Source: Amycolatopsis sp. WQ 127309 (GTDB lineage: Bacteria; Actinomycetota; Actinomycetes; Mycobacteriales; Pseudonocardiaceae). From it: a stretch of 64,000 nucleotides of DNA. The position numbers and the translations under genes were made by a program. Of this stretch, positions 27,208 to 35,524 are shown one piece after another. The DNA lies in the NCBI RefSeq assembly GCF_023023025.1, contig NZ_CP095481.1:3534001-3598000 (forward strand), read 5' to 3'. Below the pieces are notes generated by a model. The model was not told the origin of the DNA, made no database searches, and saw only the letters and a program-made list of their open reading frames with translations. How positions within the stretch are numbered: position 1 is the first letter of the stretch; every line of letters starts with the position of its first letter.

Positions 27208-27510
27208 GTGTCGTCCCCCGGCGCCCGCGTGTCGTCCCCCAATCACGCGAGATGCGCCTCCAATCACGTGAGTCCCGCGCCGGATCACGTGAGACTCGTG
27301 CCGGATCACACGAGACACGCGCCCGAGCACGCGAGATCCGCGCCGGATCACGTGAGCCGACCCGTTGGGGACGCGAGTTGGCGTTCCCGGTACGGGAGCC
27401 GACCCTCCGAGTACGCGAGCCGACCGCCCGCGTGCGCGAACTGACCCTCCGGGTAGTGAGCCGACTGCCTGCGTACGCGAACCGACCGTCTGGGTGCGCG
27501 AGCCGACCGG
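27208..27510. repeat. 21-bp iterated repeat, array II (about 14 tandem units)
   Basis: About fourteen units in a single orientation. From 27239 the units start at 27239, 27260, 27281, 27302, 27323, 27344, 27365, 27386, 27407, 27428, 27449 (20 bp), 27469 and 27490, with core CACGCGAG in each; the earlier GTGTCGTCCCCC segments at 27208 and 27229 keep the same 21-bp period. Units drift from GGATCACGTGAG-type to GTACGCGAGCCGACC-type along the array. It fills the gap after the MFS stop in a convergent intergenic region. Confidence 0.9.
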
Positions 27511-27562
27511 TCCGCGCCGGGCGTAGCAGCCGTCGGGCGGTGGCCGAAGCTCGCGGAACGTG

Positions 27563-27667
27563 GGGCGCCGCCCCCCGGTTTCCAGCGTATCGGCGGCCTG
27601 CGACGGAATCCGGGCGGTGACGGCGGTGCGGGCCGAGTTGTCCACATCCGGGCCGGGCTGTGGACGG
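27563..27667. repeat. DnaA-box dyad element, copy C
   Basis: Carries TCCAGCGTATCGGCG at 27581-27595 (one change from copies A and B), and 57 bp after its start TTGTCCACA at 27638-27646 facing TGTGGACGG at 27659-27667. The 12-bp gap between boxes is retained, but the second box has lost its AA end. It lies between array II and a 15-bp tandem repeat. Confidence 0.72.
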
Positions 27668-27673
27668 ACATCC

Positions 27674-27718
27674 GGCAGGCACGACGAGGGCAGGCACGAC
27701 GAGGGCAGGCAGGACGAG
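27674..27718. repeat. 15-bp tandem repeat
   Basis: GGCAGGCACGACGAG occurs at 27674-27688 and 27689-27703 exactly, then GGCAGGCAGGACGAG at 27704-27718. A partial fourth unit runs into the terminator hairpin. Confidence 0.85.
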
Positions 27719-27732
27719 GGCAGGCTGACACG

Positions 27733-27770
27733 ACGAAGGCCGCCTCCCGGACTCGGGAGGCGGCCTTCGT
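27733..27770. terminator. Strong hairpin terminator
   Basis: A perfect 17-bp stem (27733-27749 against 27754-27770, loop GACT) immediately after the stop of the minus-strand acidic protein gene. It is the last of a row of repeats filling the 577-bp convergent gap. Confidence 0.88.
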
Positions 27771-27782
27771 GGGGTCGGAAAG

Positions 27783-29051
27783 TCAGGCGACCGTGAGGCG
27801 GTTTTCGAACGTCTCCACCAGCTTGCGCCACGAGCCCTGCTCCGCGTCGAACGGGGCGCTCGGCTCGAGGCGTGTGGGGTCCGGGCGCAGGACGAACGAG
27901 ACCAGCCAGCCCAGGCTTTCGTTGCTCGCCAGTGCCGTGTCGGCCGTGTCGTCGCCCGCCCAGTCGGCGGCGTCGGTGATCAGCTCGACGGCCAGCTCGA
28001 GCTGGGTCGGGTCGATCGCCTCCGGGCCCTCCGCGATGTCCGCGTCGATGCCGGACAGGACGTAGGTGTTCTCCGGGTCGACCTCGATCTCGAGCTCGCC
28101 CGCAGTGGCCTTCGCCAGTACCTCTTCCCAGGTGGACACGTCGGCGAGGTCGGTGTCGGCGAGGTCCTTGCCGTCAGCCAGGGCCCGCGCCAGCGCCTTC
28201 TCCGAGGTGTAGACGTCGATCTCGCCCTCGCTGCCGAGGAACACCGGCGAGTCGTCGAGGTAGCAGCGCAGCGTGTAGTACTCCGCGCCGGACGTGATGA
28301 TCTTGATCGGGTCGATGCCGACCTCGGCCCAGAAGCCGACCGGGCCCTCGTCCTCTTCCTCGTCTTCGGCGTCGTCGTCCGAGTCGGCGGAGTCGATCGC
28401 CTCGAGGTCTTCTTCACCCTCGGCGCCGGCTTCGGCCGCCGCGGACTCCTCGTGGAACGCCGCCAGCTCCTCGGCGGTCTGCTCCAGGATCTTCTCGTCG
28501 ACGTCGGGTGCGGTCACCAGGCCGTCGATCGCGTCCAGCACGGTGTCCCACTTCTGCGACACCGTCTCGGACAGGTCGTTCCACACCTGGACGCCGACGC
28601 TCCCGGTGAACGGGAGGGTGCCCTGGTCGAGCAGCGAGAAGCCCTCGGTCGAGTCGAGGATCTCGTGGACCTCTTCGAGGTCGCAGACGTCGGCGAGCGA
28701 CCGCACGATGCCGATGATCTCGGCGAGCTCCGCGATGTGCCAGATGTCCGGCTCTTCGGCGACGAGCTCGGGCACGCCGACGAGGTCGTACGTGTGGTCC
28801 TCGTCCGGGATCAGCTCCGGGACGTTCAGCGACGGAACCGCGTCCCACGCCGGGTGATCCAGCAGGTCGTGCCGCTCGGAGGTGCGTACGAACGCGGCCA
28901 AGTGGGCTGCGTCCGGGAACGCGTACAGGTCGTCCTCGTCGCCGAGGAACGCTTCCCACTCCTCGCCGTCCTCCCGCCAGCGCGGCGCCCACAGGGTGAC
29001 GACGTCCCCCTGCGGCAGGCCGAGTTCGATCGGGATGATGTCCTGTGCCAT
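27783..29051 (-). CDS. Acidic conserved actinobacterial protein
   Basis: A 422-residue, strongly acidic, soluble protein. N-terminal block IIPIELGLPQGDVVTLWAP leads into WREDGEEWEAFLGDEDDLYAFP. A central low-complexity acidic stretch (DSADSDDDAEDEEEDEGP, about residues 225-242) separates two globular halves; the second holds EYYTLRCYLDDSPVFLG. I recall mycobacterial and Pseudonocardiales relatives carried in databases as hypothetical or 'primosomal protein', a label with no support visible here. It is divergent from the DUF3516 helicase gene. Function unknown. Confidence 0.75.
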   Translation of the reverse strand: MAQDIIPIELGLPQGDVVTLWAPRWREDGEEWEAFLGDEDDLYAFPDAAHLAAFVRTSERHDLLDHPAWDAVPSLNVPELIPDEDHTYDLVGVPELVAEEPDIWHIAELAEIIGIVRSLADVCDLEEVHEILDSTEGFSLLDQGTLPFTGSVGVQVWNDLSETVSQKWDTVLDAIDGLVTAPDVDEKILEQTAEELAAFHEESAAAEAGAEGEEDLEAIDSADSDDDAEDEEEDEGPVGFWAEVGIDPIKIITSGAEYYTLRCYLDDSPVFLGSEGEIDVYTSEKALARALADGKDLADTDLADVSTWEEVLAKATAGELEIEVDPENTYVLSGIDADIAEGPEAIDPTQLELAVELITDAADWAGDDTADTALASNESLGWLVSFVLRPDPTRLEPSAPFDAEQGSWRKLVETFENRLTVA

Positions 29052-29202
29052 TCCTAAGCCCTCCGGATTACCGCCCGTGTGCGCGCGAGACCGAAAGTAT
29101 GCCCCGGTCGGTGCGCGGTACCGCGAAGCCTACGGGTTTACCACTCGCGATGCGATCGCCCCTGCCGACTTTGCGACGAGCGGATGGCACGATGGACGTC
29201 TC

Positions 29203-31707
29203 ATGACTCTCACAGACCTCCTGCCTGCGGATCCCGACCCCGACGCCCTCTTCGAAGCGTTCACGACCTGGACGGCCGATCGGGGCATCGCGCTGTACCC
29301 GGCGCAGGAGGAGGCGGTGATGGAGGTCGTCTCCGGATCGAACGTCATCCTCTCGACGCCGACCGGCTCCGGGAAGAGCCTCGTCGCGGTCGGCGCGCAC
29401 TTCACCGCGCTCGCCCAGGGCCGCCGCAGCTACTACACCGCGCCCATCAAAGCGCTGGTGTCGGAGAAGTTCTTCCAGCTCATCGAGATCTTCGGGGCGG
29501 ACAACGTCGGGATGATGACCGGCGACTCCGCCGTCAACCCGGACGCGCCGATCATCTGCTGCACGGCCGAAATCCTGGCGAACATCGCGTTGCGGTTCGG
29601 GGCCGACGCCCCCGTCGGGCAGGTCGTGGCCGACGAGTTCCACTTCTACTCCGAGCCCGACCGCGGCTGGGCGTGGCAGGTGCCGATCCTCGAGCTGCCG
29701 AAGGCCCAGTTCGTCCTGATGTCGGCGACCCTGGGCGACGTGTCCTTCTTCGAGAAGGACCTCACCCGCCGCACCGGCAAGCCGACGGCGGTGGTCACGT
29801 CGGTGCAGCGCCCGGTGCCGCTGACCTTCCGGTACGCGCTGACCCCGCTGCACGAGTCCATGTCCGAGCTGCTCCACGGCGGTCAGGCGCCGGTCTACGT
29901 CGTCCACTTCTCGCAGGCCGCGGCCATCGAGCGGGCGCAGACGCTGATGAGCATCAACGTCACGACCAAGGCGGAGAAGGAGGCCATCGCCGACCTGCTC
30001 GGCGACTTCCGGTTCTCCGCCGGCTTCGGCAAGACGCTCTCGCGGCTGGTCCGCCACGGCATCGGCGTCCACCACGCCGGCATGCTGCCGAAGTACCGCC
30101 GATTGGTCGAAACCTTGGCCCAGTCCGGGCTGCTGAAGGTGATCTGCGGGACGGACACGCTCGGCGTCGGCATCAACGTACCAATCAGGACCGTGGTCTT
30201 CTCCGCCCTCACGAAGTACGACGGCGTCCGCCAGCGCCACCTCAAGGCGCGTGAGTTCCACCAGATCGCCGGCCGCGCCGGCCGGGCGGGCTACGACACC
30301 GACGGTTACGTCGTCGTCCAGGCGCCCGACCACGTCGTCGAAAACGCGAAGGCGCTGGAGAAGGCGGGCGACGACCCGAAGAAGAAAAAGAAGATCGTCC
30401 GGAAGAAGGCACCGGAGGGCTTCGTCAACTGGACCGAGAGCACGTTCGACCGGCTGATCGCGGCCGAGCCCGAGCCGCTGACGTCCAGCTTCAAGGTCAC
30501 GCACTCGATGCTGCTGAACGTGATCTCGCGCCCGGGCAACGCGTTCGACTCCATGCGTCACCTGCTGGAGGACAACCACGAGGACCGCGCGTCGCAGCGC
30601 AAGCTCATCCTGCGCGCCATCGCGATCTACCGCGCGCTGCTGTCCGCCGACATCGTCGAGCGGCTGCCCGAGCCGGACGAGCAGGGCCGGATCGTCCGGC
30701 TCACCGTCGACCTGCAGTTCGACTTCGCGCTCAACCAGCCGCTTTCGCCGTTCGCGCTGGCCGCGATCGAGCTGTTCGACCTGGAGTCGCCGAGCTACCC
30801 GCTCGACGTCGTGTCCACTGTGGAATCCACTGTGGACAACCCGCGGCCCGTGCTGTCGCAGCAGCAGTTCAAGGCGCGCGGCGAGGCCGTGAACGCCATG
30901 AAGGCCGAAGGCATCGAGTACGACGAGCGGATGGAGCTGCTCGAGAACGTCAGCTACCCGAAGCCGCTGGAAGAGCTGCTGCAGGGCGCGTTCCACAGCT
31001 ACCGGCAGGGCCACCCGTGGGTCGACGACTACGAGCTGTCGCCCAAGTCGGTCGTGCGCGACATGTACGAGCGCGCGATGAACTTCGTCGAGTACATCGG
31101 TTTCTACCAGCTGGCGCGGTCCGAAGGCCTGGTGCTGCGCTACCTCGCGGACACCTACGACGCGCTGCGCCACACGGTGCCGGACGAGGCGAAGACCGAA
31201 CCGCTGCAGGACCTCATCGAGTGGCTCGGCGAGCTCGTCCGGCAGGTCGACTCCAGCCTGCTCGACGAGTGGGAAGCCCTGCGCCACCCGGACGAGGAAG
31301 GGCCGGTCTCCCACCGGCCGCCGGCCGAACCGCCCGCCGTCACGCGCAACGAGCGCGCGTTCCGCGTCCTGGTGCGCAACGAGCTGTTCCGCCGGGTCGA
31401 GCTGTTCGGGCGCCGGGCGTGGAACGTGCTGGGCGAGCTGGACGCGGCGTCCGGCTGGGACGCCGACGCGTGGGAAGACGCGATCGAGGACTACTTCGAG
31501 GAGTACGACGCGCTGGGCACCGGCCCGGACGCGCGCGGCCCGGCACTGATCATCATCGAGCAGCTGCCGGACGTCTGGAAGGTCCGCCAGATCTTCGACG
31601 ACCCGGCGGGCGACCACGACTGGGGCATCAGCGCGGAGATCGACCTGGCCGCGTCCGACGAAGCCGGCTCGGCGGTGGTCCGCGTGGTCGCGGTGGGTGC
31701 GCACTAG
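29203..31707 (+). CDS. DEAD/DEAH-box helicase with DUF3516 domain
   Basis: An 834-residue SF2 helicase. Motif I is PTGSGKS (residues 53-59), motif II is DEFH (144-147, a DExH variant), motif III is SAT, and motif VI is QIAGRAGRAGYD, all in the right order; after the helicase core, a Lys-rich insert (KKKKKIVRKK, near 400) precedes the long DUF3516 region. It belongs to the Ski2/HelY-like branch and probably unwinds RNA or structured nucleic acid. ATG 29203 is chosen over the longer frame, which overlaps the divergent gene. Two adjacent copies of TCCACTGTGGA lie inside it at 30814 and 30826. Confidence 0.92.
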   Translation: MTLTDLLPADPDPDALFEAFTTWTADRGIALYPAQEEAVMEVVSGSNVILSTPTGSGKSLVAVGAHFTALAQGRRSYYTAPIKALVSEKFFQLIEIFGADNVGMMTGDSAVNPDAPIICCTAEILANIALRFGADAPVGQVVADEFHFYSEPDRGWAWQVPILELPKAQFVLMSATLGDVSFFEKDLTRRTGKPTAVVTSVQRPVPLTFRYALTPLHESMSELLHGGQAPVYVVHFSQAAAIERAQTLMSINVTTKAEKEAIADLLGDFRFSAGFGKTLSRLVRHGIGVHHAGMLPKYRRLVETLAQSGLLKVICGTDTLGVGINVPIRTVVFSALTKYDGVRQRHLKAREFHQIAGRAGRAGYDTDGYVVVQAPDHVVENAKALEKAGDDPKKKKKIVRKKAPEGFVNWTESTFDRLIAAEPEPLTSSFKVTHSMLLNVISRPGNAFDSMRHLLEDNHEDRASQRKLILRAIAIYRALLSADIVERLPEPDEQGRIVRLTVDLQFDFALNQPLSPFALAAIELFDLESPSYPLDVVSTVESTVDNPRPVLSQQQFKARGEAVNAMKAEGIEYDERMELLENVSYPKPLEELLQGAFHSYRQGHPWVDDYELSPKSVVRDMYERAMNFVEYIGFYQLARSEGLVLRYLADTYDALRHTVPDEAKTEPLQDLIEWLGELVRQVDSSLLDEWEALRHPDEEGPVSHRPPAEPPAVTRNERAFRVLVRNELFRRVELFGRRAWNVLGELDAASGWDADAWEDAIEDYFEEYDALGTGPDARGPALIIIEQLPDVWKVRQIFDDPAGDHDWGISAEIDLAASDEAGSAVVRVVAVGAH

Positions 31708-31745
31708 TCGTTGCCTTTTCCTGACTGCTCAGGCATCGTGAGCGC

Positions 31746-32789
31746 ATGGCGGCGACGGTCGTGGAGCACCGGATCGGTGACGTGCGCTGGACGGTCGTCC
31801 GCGGCCCCCGCGAATCCGCGTTCTCCGAGCTGGGGGCGTATGCGGCGGAGGACATCCGGACCGTCCTCGCCGGACTGCCCGAGTGGCCGGTCACCGAGCG
31901 GGCACGGCGGTCGCCGGTGCTGTTCCGGGCGATCGAATCGGCGTCGCAGGTCGAACACCCGGACGCCTACGCCGAACTCGCCGCGCTGGCGTCGGGCGCG
32001 GGGGTGCCGTTCGACGACCTGCTGCTGGCCAACCTGCGTGGTGACCTGGGCACCGGCGACGGCACCGGCTGCACCGACCTCGCGTGGGTCGGCGCGCGGA
32101 GCCTGCTCGGCCACAACGAGGACGGCGCCCCGGTGTTCGACGGCATCGGGCGGCTGCTGACCCTGCTGATCGACGGCGAGCCCGGCGTCTGCGTCTGGTG
32201 GTACCCGGGTTTCGTGCCGGCCAACACCTTCACGCTCACGACGCACGGGCTGGTGTGGGGGATCGACAGCGTGAACGTGGTGACGCCTTCGCCGTGCGCC
32301 GGGCGGCACTTCGTCGCGCGGTCGCTGCAGCGCGCCGTCGACGTCGCGGAAGCCGTGTCGTCGCTGCGCTCGCACGCTTCGGCGGGCGGGTTCGCGTACA
32401 CCATGGGGCAGGTCGGGTCGGCCGGTGTGACGGTGGTCGAGAAGGCCGGTCACGAGACGGCCGTGACCACTGTGGCCAGTGGGCTTTCCTGGCACACCAA
32501 CCACTTCCGCCAGCTGCCGCCGGACCTCGACGCGGCGGGCGAGGAGAGCCTGGACCGCGCCGAGGTCTGCGCGCACCTGTCACCGGCCGCCCCGGACGTG
32601 ACGTGGCTGGCGGACACGCTGACGAACGACGTGCACCGCGACGCGGCCGGCGGCGACCCGCAGCTGACGCTGAGCACGCTGGTCACGGACCTGGCCGACG
32701 GCACGGTGACGCTCATCCCGCGCGGCGGCGCACCCCTGCGGGCCCGGGCCGCCGACCTCGCGGCCGGCAACGTCTCAGCCGTCGGCTGA
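31746..32789 (+). CDS. C45-family acyltransferase/peptidase-like NTN hydrolase
   Basis: A 347-residue protein related to isopenicillin-N acyltransferase and choloylglycine-type Ntn hydrolases. The expected autoproteolysis site is the Gly-Cys in GDGTGCTDLAWVG (Cys near residue 116), which would become the N-terminal nucleophile; LLGHNEDGAPVF and SWHTNHF are the conserved Asn/Asp and His segments. Substrate is unknown; family members cleave or transfer acyl groups on amide-linked small molecules. There is no signal peptide. The 3' end overlaps the convergent oxidoreductase gene by 15 bp. Confidence 0.85.
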   Translation: MAATVVEHRIGDVRWTVVRGPRESAFSELGAYAAEDIRTVLAGLPEWPVTERARRSPVLFRAIESASQVEHPDAYAELAALASGAGVPFDDLLLANLRGDLGTGDGTGCTDLAWVGARSLLGHNEDGAPVFDGIGRLLTLLIDGEPGVCVWWYPGFVPANTFTLTTHGLVWGIDSVNVVTPSPCAGRHFVARSLQRAVDVAEAVSSLRSHASAGGFAYTMGQVGSAGVTVVEKAGHETAVTTVASGLSWHTNHFRQLPPDLDAAGEESLDRAEVCAHLSPAAPDVTWLADTLTNDVHRDAAGGDPQLTLSTLVTDLADGTVTLIPRGGAPLRARAADLAAGNVSAVG

Positions 32790-33335
32790 AACCAGGATCG
32801 CCCGGGCGTCCTCGCCCGCGAACCACAGGCCGATGGCGAACGCCGCCGTCGCCTCCAGCAGGTGCGCGCGGTCCAGGCCGCCGCCGAGGACCGGGGTGCA
32901 GCCGACGTCGCGGACCAGCGTGCGGACGACGTCGAGGGCCGCCGGGTCGTCGCCGCACAGCGGCACCGTGAGCGTCGCGGGTGGCTCGCGCCAGACGTCG
33001 ACGTGGGCCAGGTTGAACGCCTTGACGACGTGCGCGCCCGGCGCGGCGGCCGCGATCCGGGTCGCCACCGGGGTGCCGGGCGGGGGCTCGGTACCGGTCG
33101 GGCCGGGCTGGTTGGTGCAGTCCACCAGCACTTTGCCGTGCAGCGGGCCCGCTTTCGGCAGGACGTCGAAGACGGCGTCCGCGGGGATCGCCAGGAGCAC
33201 GGCGTCCGCGAAGGCCGCCACCTCGGCCCACGTCCCGGTGCCGCGGCCGGCCACCCGCAGTTCGTGGCCGGCGTTCGTCCAGTGCGGGCCCAGTGCCGTC
33301 GCCATCGCGCCCGTGCCGAAGATCCCGATCCGCAT
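32775..33335 (-). CDS. NAD(P)-binding F420-oxidoreductase-like protein
   Basis: A 186-residue Rossmann protein. ATG 33335 is chosen because GAGGAGG precedes it and the dinucleotide motif MRIGIFGTGAMATALG begins at residue 1. DAVLLAIPADAVFDVL, DCTNQPGP and VVKAFNLAH match the NADPH-dependent F420 reductase-like family (coenzyme F420-dependent NADP reductases and look-alikes). Whether it binds F420 cannot be told. It is divergent from an HxlR gene across 67 bp, a common regulator-target layout. Confidence 0.85.
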   Translation of the reverse strand: MRIGIFGTGAMATALGPHWTNAGHELRVAGRGTGTWAEVAAFADAVLLAIPADAVFDVLPKAGPLHGKVLVDCTNQPGPTGTEPPPGTPVATRIAAAAPGAHVVKAFNLAHVDVWREPPATLTVPLCGDDPAALDVVRTLVRDVGCTPVLGGGLDRAHLLEATAAFAIGLWFAGEDARAILVSADG

Positions 33336-33402
33336 GCGTCCTCCTCGTGCTTTGCTGTACCGGCACGACGTTAGGGACCCCGGCAGGAACCGAAAGGTAA
33401 CC

Positions 33403-33726
33403 ATGGACTTTCTCGCCGACTGCCCGACGCGGCTCGCGTTCGACCTCGTCGCCAACACCTGGAACCCGGTGGTGCTGTGGGCGCTGCGCCACGGCCCGCG
33501 CCGGCACGGCGAACTGCGCCGCTCGATCGGCGGGATCAGCGCCAAGGTGCTCACGGAAACCGTGCGGCGCCTGGAGTCCGACGGTCTCCTCGAGCGCCGC
33601 GACGGCGGCTACGCCCTCACGCCGCTGGGCTCGAGTTTCCTGGAGCCGATCGAAGGCTTCGGGCGGTGGGCGGCTGAGCACGGCGACGACGTCGTCGCCG
33701 CTCAAACCCGAGCACGACCAGCGTGA
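33403..33726 (+). CDS. HxlR-family transcriptional regulator
   Basis: A compact 107-residue winged-helix regulator: FDLVANTWNPVVLWALRHGP, RRHGELRRSIGGISAKVLTETVRRLESDGLLER and YALTPLG are the diagnostic HxlR blocks. It should regulate the divergent F420-oxidoreductase-like gene. Its last 110 bp overlap the 3' end of the next gene on the other strand. Confidence 0.9.
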   Translation: MDFLADCPTRLAFDLVANTWNPVVLWALRHGPRRHGELRRSIGGISAKVLTETVRRLESDGLLERRDGGYALTPLGSSFLEPIEGFGRWAAEHGDDVVAAQTRARPA

Positions 33727-34303
33727 CCAGCGACAACGCGGGCAGCGGGTAGCCGGCGAGGAGCCCGGCGCCGACGTCGAACGCGGGCGCGGCCACCCCG
33801 GTGACGAACACCCAGGTCGGCGCGGCCGGCGGCTTCGCGGCGGGCGACCACGGCGTTTTCTTCCACGGCTTGGCGATCGAAAGCCACGCCTGGAAGGAAA
33901 GCGCGCTCGCCATCAGCGAGGCGCCGGCGATCTGCGGCCACGCGACGGTGGCGGTGTCCGCGGCGTCGCGCAGCGCGGAGGAGAGCAGGAAGATGCCGGC
34001 GTAGAGCTGGATGAGCGTCAGGGCGAACTTCGTGAGGACCCACCAGTGCCTGGTGTAGCCCCACGCGGTCGCGCCGGCGAGCACGAGGCCGGTGAAGGCG
34101 GAGACGTTCGCCATCGGAGCGAGCAGCACGGAGTCGAGCCGGTCGGCCATCGCGGTCGCGGCGCCGGCTTGGGCGCGGCGGGTGAGCGCCAGCGACATGA
34201 GCACGACGAGCGCGAGGGCCTGGCTCATCCAGGCGACCGACGACAGGACGTGCAGCCAGACGACGGCGTGGCGCCAGCGGGGAGAAGCCTTGGTTCGGGT
34301 CAC
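33617..34303 (-). CDS. Four-span membrane protein (DUF2269-like)
   Basis: About 228 residues with four to five hydrophobic segments. The first block WLHVLSSVAWMSQALALVVLM, with a His early in the span, and the later ATAWGYTRHWWVLTKFALTL resemble DUF2269/CopD-type heme-like membrane proteins. GTG 34303 is chosen since the longer start adds a Pro/Gly-rich stretch with no support. The Arg-rich tail encoded at 33617-33726 is antisense to the HxlR gene and may be an artefact of read-through to the first stop. Confidence 0.65.
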   Translation of the reverse strand: MTRTKASPRWRHAVVWLHVLSSVAWMSQALALVVLMSLALTRRAQAGAATAMADRLDSVLLAPMANVSAFTGLVLAGATAWGYTRHWWVLTKFALTLIQLYAGIFLLSSALRDAADTATVAWPQIAGASLMASALSFQAWLSIAKPWKKTPWSPAAKPPAAPTWVFVTGVAAPAFDVGAGLLAGYPLPALSLVTLVVLGFERRRRRRRAQPPTARSLRSAPGNSSPAA

Positions 34304-34403
34304 GCTCCAAGGCTCGCCGCCGCGGGGCCCGGGCACATCGGGCGTAACCCCGGAGCCGTCGCCGCGCGATCTACACCAGGTGGGGTAACGCGCCGGGCGC
34401 CGG

Positions 34404-35396
34404 CTACCTCCCCGGGAGTACAGGCGGGTTCTTCGCCGCCAGGGCCAGGAGCGGCACCGCGGCCGCCGCGTCGGTGATCAGCGTCGAGACCATGCCCGAC
34501 CGCAGTACCGCGTCCACCGCCGACGCTTTCGGCTTGCTGTAACCCAAAGCGATCACCTCCGGCACCGCCATCAGCTCCTCGTGGCTGATCGCCAGCACGT
34601 GATGGGCCAGGCCGGTGGACAACGCGTTGCCGGACGCGTCGAACAGCCGGGCCGCGACCTCCGCCGTCGCGCCGCGGGCCGCTATCGCCGCTCGCTCCGC
34701 CTCGTCCAGCGCGTCGTAGACCGTCGACTCGCCTGGTTGCCACGCGCCGATGCTGACCACGGCCTTCGTCAGGTTCCGGAACTGGCCGAACGTCTCCACG
34801 ATGCCGGGCTGCCGCCGCAGGGTCTCGGTCGTGCGGCGGTCCGGCAGCACCAGCGGCCCGAAGATCGGGTAGGCGTCGCCGCCGGACACCGCCGTCACCC
34901 GGCTGACCGTCTCGACCGAGCGGCCGCGCATGTCCATCCCCGCCTGCACTCCGCAGAGCTGGACGACCGGGCAGCGCGCCAGCGTCCGGATCGCCTCGGT
35001 CAGCGCGTTCACCGAGCGGGCCCAGGAGAGCCCGAGGATGTCGTCGGTCGTCACGATCTCTTCGAGCAGCCGGGCCGCGAGCGCGCCGATCCTGGCCCGG
35101 ACGACCTCCTTCGGCTCACGCTCGGTTGAGCGTTCCAGCACGAGGGCCCGGTCCAGGCCGTAGGCCGACCGGACCTCGTCCGACAGGGTCAGGTCCACCG
35201 GCGCCGGCAGGGCGAACTCCACTCTGACCAGGCCGGATTCCATGGCGGTGTCGAGCATCCGCGCGACCTTGAAGCGGCTGACGTCGAATTCGTCGGCGAT
35301 CTCCAGCTTGGAGCGTCCCTGCACGTAGAAGCGCCGGGCGACGGTCGCTAGCAGCATGGCTTCGGTCAGCGACGACTGCTTCTTGGACATGCTCAT
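34404..35396 (-). CDS. SorC/DeoR-type sugar-binding transcriptional regulator
   Basis: A 330-residue regulator: N-terminal HTH (RSKLEIADEFDVSRFKVARMLDTAMESGLVRV) and a C-terminal sugar-phosphate-isomerase-like effector domain (DDILGLSWARSVNAL, VQLCGVQAGMD, VVSIGAWQPGES). Such proteins sense a phosphorylated sugar or polyol and control an adjacent catabolic operon. ATG 35396 lies inside one copy of the palindrome GCTCATATGAGC; a second copy precedes the divergent dehydrogenase gene, so it should repress itself and the transporter operon. Confidence 0.92.
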   Translation of the reverse strand: MSMSKKQSSLTEAMLLATVARRFYVQGRSKLEIADEFDVSRFKVARMLDTAMESGLVRVEFALPAPVDLTLSDEVRSAYGLDRALVLERSTEREPKEVVRARIGALAARLLEEIVTTDDILGLSWARSVNALTEAIRTLARCPVVQLCGVQAGMDMRGRSVETVSRVTAVSGGDAYPIFGPLVLPDRRTTETLRRQPGIVETFGQFRNLTKAVVSIGAWQPGESTVYDALDEAERAAIAARGATAEVAARLFDASGNALSTGLAHHVLAISHEELMAVPEVIALGYSKPKASAVDAVLRSGMVSTLITDAAAAVPLLALAAKNPPVLPGR

Positions 35397-35403
35397 ATGA
35401 GCA
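35390..35403. promoter_or_regulatory. Operator palindrome overlapping the regulator start
   Basis: TGCTCATATGAGCA is a perfect 14-bp palindrome that contains the start codon of the SorC-type gene. The 12-bp core GCTCATATGAGC recurs 104 bp away at 35495-35506. An operator over the start codon suits strict autorepression. Confidence 0.8.
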
Positions 35404-35493
35404 CTATAGCGCGAAATCTGCCCGAAAGGTTGACGTAACACCGACGTCAGACCTGTAATGCCTTCACAACTTCTCGACGCATCAGGTCAACGA

Positions 35494-35507
35494 TGCTCAT
35501 ATGAGCG
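35494..35507. promoter_or_regulatory. Operator palindrome upstream of the dehydrogenase operon
   Basis: TGCTCATATGAGCG shares the 12-bp core with the site at 35390-35403 and ends 17 bp before the dehydrogenase ATG, just ahead of its GGAAGGGG ribosome site. The centre-to-centre distance of 104 bp is close to ten helical turns, compatible with looping by a tetrameric SorC-type repressor. Confidence 0.8.
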
Positions 35508-35524
35508 CGAGGAAGGGGCTAGGC

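Noticed and set aside
27252..27620. 122-residue open frame with a heptapeptide repeat (REPTLRV-like) across array II
   Set aside because: The 21-bp repeat automatically gives a seven-residue period in any open frame; there is no ribosome site, one unit is 20 bp long, and sister arrays at 23.28 and 63.62 kb are not open in a matching frame.
29068..31704. 878-residue antisense frame opposite the helicase
   Set aside because: High-GC third positions make the complementary frame open; the sense strand has full helicase motifs.
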